From positions 2,868,001-2,932,000 of the forward strand of contig NZ_CP046902.1 of the NCBI RefSeq assembly GCF_009789555.1: 64,000 nt of DNA, written 5' to 3'. A program made the translations under genes and the position numbers. The notes under the pieces are model-generated. The model was not told where the DNA came from, ran no database searches, and saw only the letters and a list, made by a program, of their open reading frames with translations. Below are positions 59,444 through 64,000 of this stretch, one piece after another. The stretch comes from Stutzerimonas stutzeri. GTDB taxonomy: Bacteria; Pseudomonadota; Gammaproteobacteria; Pseudomonadales; Pseudomonadaceae. Numbering within the stretch: position 1 is the first letter of the stretch; every line of letters begins with the position of its first letter.

Positions 59444-60607
59444 TTACACCGGCGGCTGACGCTCCGGTTCGACGTGGTCCGGCACCGAGCTATCGACCTT
59501 CGATTTGCGTCCGACGCTCAGGTCCGCCCGCAGTTGCGGCAGGCAATGCGGGTACTGGCGCTGGACGAAGCCGATCAGGCTTTCGCGCACATGGCAGCGC
59601 AGATCCCAGTTGCGGGAAGAGTCGGGCGAACTGACCAGCACCCGCAACTGGATGGATTTCTCGCTGGTGTCGGTGACCTGCAGCACGATCACGCGTCCAT
59701 CCCACAACTCGGGCACTTCCTGGCACACCCGGCGCAGTTCCTCGCGCAACGGCTCCAGAGGCAATGAATAATCGACCCAGAAGAACACCGATCCGATGAT
59801 GCTCGAGTTGCGCCGCGTCCAGTTCTGGAATGGCTTCTCGATGAAGTACTGCAAGGGCACCACGAGTCGACGGTCATCCCAGATCCGCACGATGACGTAA
59901 GTGCCGGTGATTTCTTCGATGCGGCCCCATTCGTTCTCGACGATCACCACGTCGTCCAGCCGGATCGGCTGGGTGAGTGCGATCTGTATCCCCGCGATCA
60001 GATTGGCGAGCACCGGGCGGGCGGCGAAACCGACGGCCAGGCCTGCGAGGCCCGCAGAGGCCAACAGGCTGGCGCCGAACTGGCGAGCCGCCGGAAAGAT
60101 CATCAGCATCGCCGCGGCGCCGATCAGCAGAATGAAGAAACCCAGGGTACGCAGCAGTACCCGCGATTGCGTCTGGATCTGTCGGGCGCGCAGGTTGTCG
60201 ATCACATCCACGGGGTTTTTCAGCCGCACCGCGTGCTCGACTCCGCGTAGCAGGCGCAATGCCAGCCAGGTGAAGCAGCCAATGATCAGCAAGGTGGTCA
60301 GGCGCCGCGCCGCGCCGATCAGCGCGAAGTCGTCGCTGGCGGCCGTCAACACGGCTTGCAAACCCAATAGAGGCAGCAGCAGCCGAATGGGTTTCTCCAG
60401 CTGTTCGGACACCGCCTTGGTCAACAGAAAGCCGCGCCCCAGTCGCAACATCACGGCGGTCAGTACACGGCTGAACACGCTCAGCAGTACGACCACGAAG
60501 GCTGCGGCCAACAGGGTACGCAGCGCGGGTTCTGTTATGTAGGTTTCCCATTGCAGGGGTAGGTCGAGGAATTCGATACGCCAGCTCCGCTCCGATGAGT
60601 GCCTCAA
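59444..60607 (-). CDS. MscS-family mechanosensitive channel
   Basis: Small-conductance mechanosensitive channel family protein, about 387 aa. There are several N-terminal membrane helices (the first about residues 27-48). The pore helix and beta domain are seen in LAGLAVGFAARPVLANLIAG and QPIRLDDVVIVENEWGRIEE, followed by DDRRLVVPLQYFIEKPFQNW. A cytoplasmic alpha/beta domain completes it. It should open under membrane tension and release solutes in osmotic downshock, which fits the trehalose/glucan neighbourhood. The longest frame begins at a TTG (60607) with a poorly spaced AGGTG upstream, so the exact start is uncertain. Confidence 0.85.
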   Translation of the reverse strand: MRHSSERSWRIEFLDLPLQWETYITEPALRTLLAAAFVVVLLSVFSRVLTAVMLRLGRGFLLTKAVSEQLEKPIRLLLPLLGLQAVLTAASDDFALIGAARRLTTLLIIGCFTWLALRLLRGVEHAVRLKNPVDVIDNLRARQIQTQSRVLLRTLGFFILLIGAAAMLMIFPAARQFGASLLASAGLAGLAVGFAARPVLANLIAGIQIALTQPIRLDDVVIVENEWGRIEEITGTYVIVRIWDDRRLVVPLQYFIEKPFQNWTRRNSSIIGSVFFWVDYSLPLEPLREELRRVCQEVPELWDGRVIVLQVTDTSEKSIQLRVLVSSPDSSRNWDLRCHVRESLIGFVQRQYPHCLPQLRADLSVGRKSKVDSSVPDHVEPERQPPV

Positions 60608-60664
60608 GTGACTGATGACACCTCAGCAAAGTTCAGGCCGCGCATGCAGCCAGTCGGATAGGTG

Positions 60665-60691
60665 GAACTCCCATGGACGGCTCCTTTCACA
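60665..60691 (+). promoter_or_regulatory. Weak AlgU-like promoter of the DUF892 gene
   Basis: GAACTC, 16 bases, TCACA: five of six -35 bases and a TCnnA -10. It lies about 54 bases before the DUF892 start. Confidence 0.35.
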
Positions 60692-60744
60692 TTTATCAAC
60701 AGGTGCAAGCCTTGATCGGAATTCGAACCAATGGGAGACACGCC

Positions 60745-61275
60745 ATGCAAAGTGCACAGACCGGAAACGATGTCCGTATCGAACGTTTGATCGAGTGGCT
60801 GCGCGACGCGCATGCCATGGAAGCACAGGCCGAATCCATGCTCACCAAGCAGGCCAGCCGGATCGAGCATTACCCGCAGCTCAAGGCACGTATCGAGCAA
60901 CACATCACCGAAACCCAGAACCAGGCCAAGCTGATCGAGACCTGTCTGCAACGCTACGACAAATCCTATTCGGGGCTGAAGGACCTCGGCGGCAAGATGA
61001 TGGCGATGGGGCAGGCCATGGGCGGCATGATGGTCAACGATGAAGTGGTCAAGGGCGCCCAGATGGGCTACGTCTTCGAGAATTTGGAGATCGCCTCCTA
61101 TGAGATTCTGATCGCGGCTGCCAAGGCCGTCGGCGATACCCAGACCGAGGAAATCTGCACCCGCATCCTGGCCGAAGAGGTTGCCATGGCCGAATGGATG
61201 CGCAGCCATCTGGCGGAACTCACCCAAGCTTATCTGACCCGCGCACAGGCCCCTAACACCGAGGCCAAGCGCTGA
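60745..61275 (+). CDS. DUF892 ferritin-like protein (YciE/YciF family)
   Basis: 176-aa four-helix-bundle protein of the DUF892 family. The pattern is RLIEWLRDAHAMEAQAESML at the start, a middle helix with HYPQLKARIEQHITET, and ENLEIASYEILIAAAKAVGD plus ILAEEVAMAEWM, whose Glu/His positions are the likely di-iron ligands. Such proteins are induced by osmotic, desiccation and oxidative stress. The start at 60745 has GGGAGA six bases upstream; the longer open frame is not used. A hairpin overlapping the stop codon follows. Confidence 0.87.
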   Translation: MQSAQTGNDVRIERLIEWLRDAHAMEAQAESMLTKQASRIEHYPQLKARIEQHITETQNQAKLIETCLQRYDKSYSGLKDLGGKMMAMGQAMGGMMVNDEVVKGAQMGYVFENLEIASYEILIAAAKAVGDTQTEEICTRILAEEVAMAEWMRSHLAELTQAYLTRAQAPNTEAKR

Positions 61276-61291
61276 CGGGCGAGCCCGTCAG
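61272..61291. terminator. Hairpin at the DUF892 stop codon
   Basis: CTGACGGG / CCCGTCAG, eight perfect pairs with a CGAG loop, including the TGA stop of the DUF892 gene. It is shared by the convergent DUF1652 gene; there is no T-run. Confidence 0.5.
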
Positions 61292-61312
61292 CGAGGCTGG
61301 CGAGCGGCTTGG

Positions 61313-61594
61313 CTAGCGCTCGGCGGTCTTGGACGTAATCGAGGCGGTGACCAGGCCGCCTCGGGTCGCGTAAAGCTCGAAGCGCAGTTCCTGAGCGAGC
61401 CGCACCAGATTGGCCGCGTCGCGGCATTGGTCGTCCGTAATGCCGAAGACGGTCAGCTCTTCGCCGTCCACATGCTCTTCGTAGAGACGGACGGTGACGC
61501 GGCTGTCTTCCTGCGCATGGCAATCACAGCGAAAGGGATGAAGGTAGTTGCGAAGGATGTTTTCGATCGTCAACAGGGGTAGGCGCGACGCCAT
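61313..61594 (-). CDS. DUF1652 protein
   Basis: Small 93-aa protein. LTIENILRNYLHPFRCDCHA, VTVRLYEEHVDGEELTVFGI and LAQELRFELYATR follow the DUF1652 pattern common in Pseudomonas (Cys-x-Cys near residue 20 and a C-terminal ELRYELEA-like helix). The start at 61594 is set by GGAGGAAGG upstream; the longer frame is ignored. No function is known. Confidence 0.85.
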   Translation of the reverse strand: MASRLPLLTIENILRNYLHPFRCDCHAQEDSRVTVRLYEEHVDGEELTVFGITDDQCRDAANLVRLAQELRFELYATRGGLVTASITSKTAER

Positions 61595-61864
61595 GATCCT
61601 TCCTCCCATCGTATGCCTGAGTTTGCGAGGCTGGTCGCCATCGGGAATGGCCGCCGTTATAGGGCGGCCCCTCTCAACGCTAGCAGGACCTGGTCCGTTG
61701 TAAATACCCTTTTGCCACCGCTCGGCAGAAGACCGTCCGTCATGTAACAACTGCCGTTGGGCTTGCCCGGCGGGTTGTGCCGCCGCTCTGGGCGCACAGA
61801 CCTACAGCCACTGACCGCGCCGTTTCGCTCGCGGCCAATACAGACCCGAGATAGAGGAACCAGC

Positions 61865-62185
61865 ATGAAATTGATATCGAAGTGGGTACTCGCAAGCCTT
61901 GTCGCGTCATCGTCGGCGTTCGCGCAATGGCCGGCAGGAACGCCGGAAGCCGAGCGGGGCGCGCGCCCCAGTCCGATGGGTAATCCGACGCCGCAGGAGA
62001 CGCTCGATACCTACAAGGACAGCCAGGGCCGAACGGTTACCGAAGACGGCGACGTGGTCAGCACGCCACCGCGAACCGAAGGGGAGTCGGACCCCGACGT
62101 TGAAGATCCCTCCGTCAGCCCGGGTCGCCACTCCAGTCATGGCGGACCCACCGACTCGGCCTCGGACCCTGGCTCGATCGAATGA
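61865..62185 (+). CDS. Small exported hypothetical protein
   Basis: 106-aa protein with a Sec signal (MKLISKWVLASLVASSSAFA, cleavage likely after residue 20) and a hydrophilic, disordered-looking mature part rich in Pro, Ser, Gly, Asp and Glu (TPQETLDTYKDSQGRTVTED, later SPGRHSSHGGPTDSASDPGS). AGAGGAACC precedes the ATG at 61865. No Cys and no known domain. It is probably a periplasmic intrinsically disordered protein; I do not recognise a function. The 270-base gap upstream (61595-61864) holds the DUF1652 leader and nothing else I can name. Confidence 0.65.
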   Translation: MKLISKWVLASLVASSSAFAQWPAGTPEAERGARPSPMGNPTPQETLDTYKDSQGRTVTEDGDVVSTPPRTEGESDPDVEDPSVSPGRHSSHGGPTDSASDPGSIE

Positions 62186-62255
62186 ATGCGACTCGCGCAA
62201 GAGGCGACACGGTTGACCGCGACGTCGGACTTGCAGCATTGCGACGTGGCGACGT

Positions 62256-62284
62256 GCATGCCCGATGCAACCCACCGGGCATGC
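62256..62284. terminator. Hairpin between the exported protein and the decarboxylase
   Basis: GCATGCCCG / CGGGCATGC, nine perfect pairs with an 11-base loop, between convergent genes. It lacks a T-run. Confidence 0.45.
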
Positions 62285-62319
62285 GGCAATCGCACGCGCT
62301 GCAAGACAGTGCTGTGCGA

Positions 62320-64000
62320 TTACCTGAGCACTAACAGCCGGTAGACGCCAGCCTCGCTTTCAATCCCGTGAGTGTCGTGGGTGAAGCCGGGAAAGGATCG
62401 GTCGAATGCTTCCAGTGCCTTCAGATAGCCCAGCAGCGGCCCCTGCGCCGGGCCGGCGTTTTCTCCTGGCATCAGCAGCGGTATTCCCGGTGGGTAAGGC
62501 ACGATCCCGGTTGCGACGACGCGGTCAGCCGCCTCATCCAGGGTGACCAGCTCGACCTCGTTCCTGACCAGTTTCTCGTAGGCCTGCACCGGGCTGAACT
62601 CGGCATCGGGCAGCGTACCGAATGCATGGGCCATTGCCGCCGTGGTCTTGTGCGCCTTCATGGCGGCGAAGATTTCATCGGACAGGTCCTTGAGGCCCAT
62701 GCCGGCGTAGCGTTCCTGGTTGGCCACCAGCAGATCGGGCAGGCACTGTTCCAGCTCGAGGTTGGCGTCGTAGTCGCGCTTGAAGTCCAGCATTGCGTTG
62801 ACCAGCGTGCCCCATTTGCCCTTGGTAATACCGATGGAAAACAGGAACAGGACGGTGAAATCAGTGGTTTTCTCAACCACGATGCCTTGCCGCGTCAGAT
62901 ACCGGCTCAGTACGCAGGCCGGGATGCCGGACGCGAGCAGGTTGCCGTCATCGCCCATGCCCGGGCTGAGCACCGACACCTTGATCGGGTCGAGCATGCA
63001 GTAGCCGTCTTCGATATCGCCAAAGCCGTGCCAGACCTCGCCTGGGTGCAGCACCCAGCAGTCTGGTTCGCGCCTGAGCCTGGCCGGATCGACTTCATGG
63101 AACGGAATCGACGCTGCGCCTACCCGGACCGAGCGCGGTTGCCAGCAGGTGAAAAACCAATCGTCCCGGCTCGACATTTCGCATTGCATGCGTGAAATGA
63201 CCTGGCGGAACGCGATGGCTTCCTCAATAGACTCATTGGTCAGAATTTCGCCGTTGGGGGCTTCCATCATCGCGGAGCTGACGTCGCAGGACGCCATGAT
63301 CGCGTAGTTGGGTGAGGTCGAGGCATGCATCATGAACGACTCGTTGAAGCGCCCGTGGGATATCGGGTTGCGGCCGTTGCGCACGTGGATCATCGAGGCC
63401 TGCGAAAGGGCGGCGAGCAGCTTATGGGTCGACTGGGTCGCGAAGACCGTCGGCTTCGACGCGTCGTGATCGTCCGGGCTGCCATGCATGGCAAATCGCT
63501 CCCTGTACAACGGATTGAAACGCGCATAGCCGTACCAGGCTTCGTCGAAGTGCAGCCGATCGACACTTTGCCCAAGCAACTCTTCGACGCGGCTCACGTT
63601 GTACGTCAGACCATCGTAGGTGGAGTTGGTGATGATCGCGTGGACCGGTGTCGGATCGATACGGGACGTCACCAGCGGGTTACGAGCAATCGCAGCTTTC
63701 ACATGATCGGCACTCAGCGTCTGCGGGAGGATCGGGCCGATGATGCCGAAACGGTTGCGAGTCGGGACCAGATACGTCGGAATCGCACCGGACAGGGTCA
63801 TCGCATGCTCGGCGGACTTGTGGCAGTTGCGGTCGCAGAGCGCGATCTGGTCGCGCGTGACGCTGGCCATGAGGATCACGCGGTTGGACGTGGAGGAGCC
63901 GTTGGTGACGTAATAGGTGCGATGCGCCCCGAACACTTTCGCCGCATAGCGCTCGCCCTGGCCGATGGGGCCGCTGTGGTCGAGCAGCGAGCCCAGCTCG
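62320..64000 (-). CDS. Orn/Lys/Arg decarboxylase, AdiA-like (partial)
   Basis: PLP-dependent fold-III basic amino-acid decarboxylase; 560 codons are visible and the 5' end lies beyond the window. The frame is open to the edge (ELGSLLDHSGPIGQGERYAA at its visible start). The active-site lysine is in FATQSTHKLLAALSQAS, and LHFDEAWYGYARFNPLY holds the PLP-contacting Asp. The segments NRFGIIGPILPQ, CWVLHPGEVWHGF and YPPGIPLLMPGENAG fit the acid-inducible arginine decarboxylase AdiA better than LdcA/CadA, but ornithine or lysine specificity cannot be excluded. The residue before STHK is Gln where AdiA has His. It would supply agmatine or another polyamine and consume protons. Confidence 0.88.
   Translation of the reverse strand, partial: ELGSLLDHSGPIGQGERYAAKVFGAHRTYYVTNGSSTSNRVILMASVTRDQIALCDRNCHKSAEHAMTLSGAIPTYLVPTRNRFGIIGPILPQTLSADHVKAAIARNPLVTSRIDPTPVHAIITNSTYDGLTYNVSRVEELLGQSVDRLHFDEAWYGYARFNPLYRERFAMHGSPDDHDASKPTVFATQSTHKLLAALSQASMIHVRNGRNPISHGRFNESFMMHASTSPNYAIMASCDVSSAMMEAPNGEILTNESIEEAIAFRQVISRMQCEMSSRDDWFFTCWQPRSVRVGAASIPFHEVDPARLRREPDCWVLHPGEVWHGFGDIEDGYCMLDPIKVSVLSPGMGDDGNLLASGIPACVLSRYLTRQGIVVEKTTDFTVLFLFSIGITKGKWGTLVNAMLDFKRDYDANLELEQCLPDLLVANQERYAGMGLKDLSDEIFAAMKAHKTTAAMAHAFGTLPDAEFSPVQAYEKLVRNEVELVTLDEAADRVVATGIVPYPPGIPLLMPGENAGPAQGPLLGYLKALEAFDRSFPGFTHDTHGIESEAGVYRLLVLR

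Noticed and set aside
60607..60634. AlgU-like site for the MscS-type gene on the minus strand (GAACTT then TCACT)
   Set aside because: The -10 lacks the final A and the implied transcription start would fall inside the assigned coding region.

Overview
The window reads as a chromosomal segment of a high-GC gammaproteobacterium of Pseudomonas in the wide sense (P. aeruginosa / mendocina / Stutzerimonas side). The evidence is gene content and order: muxABC-opmB, mexS-mexT-mexEF-oprN, a selenoprotein fdnGHI-fdhE operon, and a glucan/trehalose locus whose order (glgE, treS, glgB, membrane genes, glgX, DUF2934, treY, malQ, treZ, glgA) matches the block I remember as PA2151-PA2165 of P. aeruginosa. 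Species cannot be fixed by reading alone. I saw no rRNA, tRNA, CRISPR array, insertion sequence or prophage.

Layout. 1-101: start of a divergent gene cut by the edge, probably a MurJ/MOP-type flippase. 385-9413 (+): four-gene RND efflux operon muxA-muxB-muxC-opmB. 9563-12165 (+): a small type VI secretion cargo module, with a broken PAAR-like leader, a PAAR-phospholipase (Tle, DUF2235) effector and an overlapping DUF2931 lipoprotein that is the likely immunity protein. 12285-13280 (-): a lone TRAP binding protein (dctP). 13486-21877: mexEF-oprN (-), its activator mexT (-) and divergent mexS (+), with two candidate MexT sites. 21980-24787 (+): an SDR oxidoreductase, Ku and a stand-alone LigD-type polymerase. 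24946-30585 (+): fdnG (selenocysteine at an internal TGA), fdnH, fdnI, fdhE.

31089-58564 is a stress carbohydrate island in two arms. The + arm (glgE, treS-maltokinase fusion, glgB) turns trehalose/maltose into maltose-1-phosphate and branched alpha-glucan. The - arm (glgA, treZ, malQ, treY, DUF2934, glgX) makes glucan, trims it and releases trehalose from it. Between the arms lie an operon of zinc alcohol dehydrogenase, DUF72, an endonuclease/exonuclease/phosphatase protein, cardiolipin synthase B and a YbhN-like membrane protein; a LysR/LigB-type dioxygenase/DUF2218 group; and an M23 peptidase. No glgC or glgP is present in the window.

58862-64000: a CinA-type amidohydrolase, an MscS-type channel, a ferritin-like DUF892 protein, DUF1652, a small exported protein and the 3' part of an AdiA-like basic amino-acid decarboxylase.

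A unifying observation is a set of promoter-like elements close to the AlgU (RpoE-type) pattern GAACTT-N16/17-TCnnA in front of glgE and cinA, with weaker versions before the alcohol dehydrogenase operon, glgA and the DUF892 gene. This suggests that much of 31-61 kb is one envelope/osmotic stress regulon. The less ordinary items are the G10 tract inside the candidate immunity gene, the frameshifted PAAR-like leader, the coupled 50-codon frame between muxB and muxC, and a Ku/polymerase pair without a ligase beside it.
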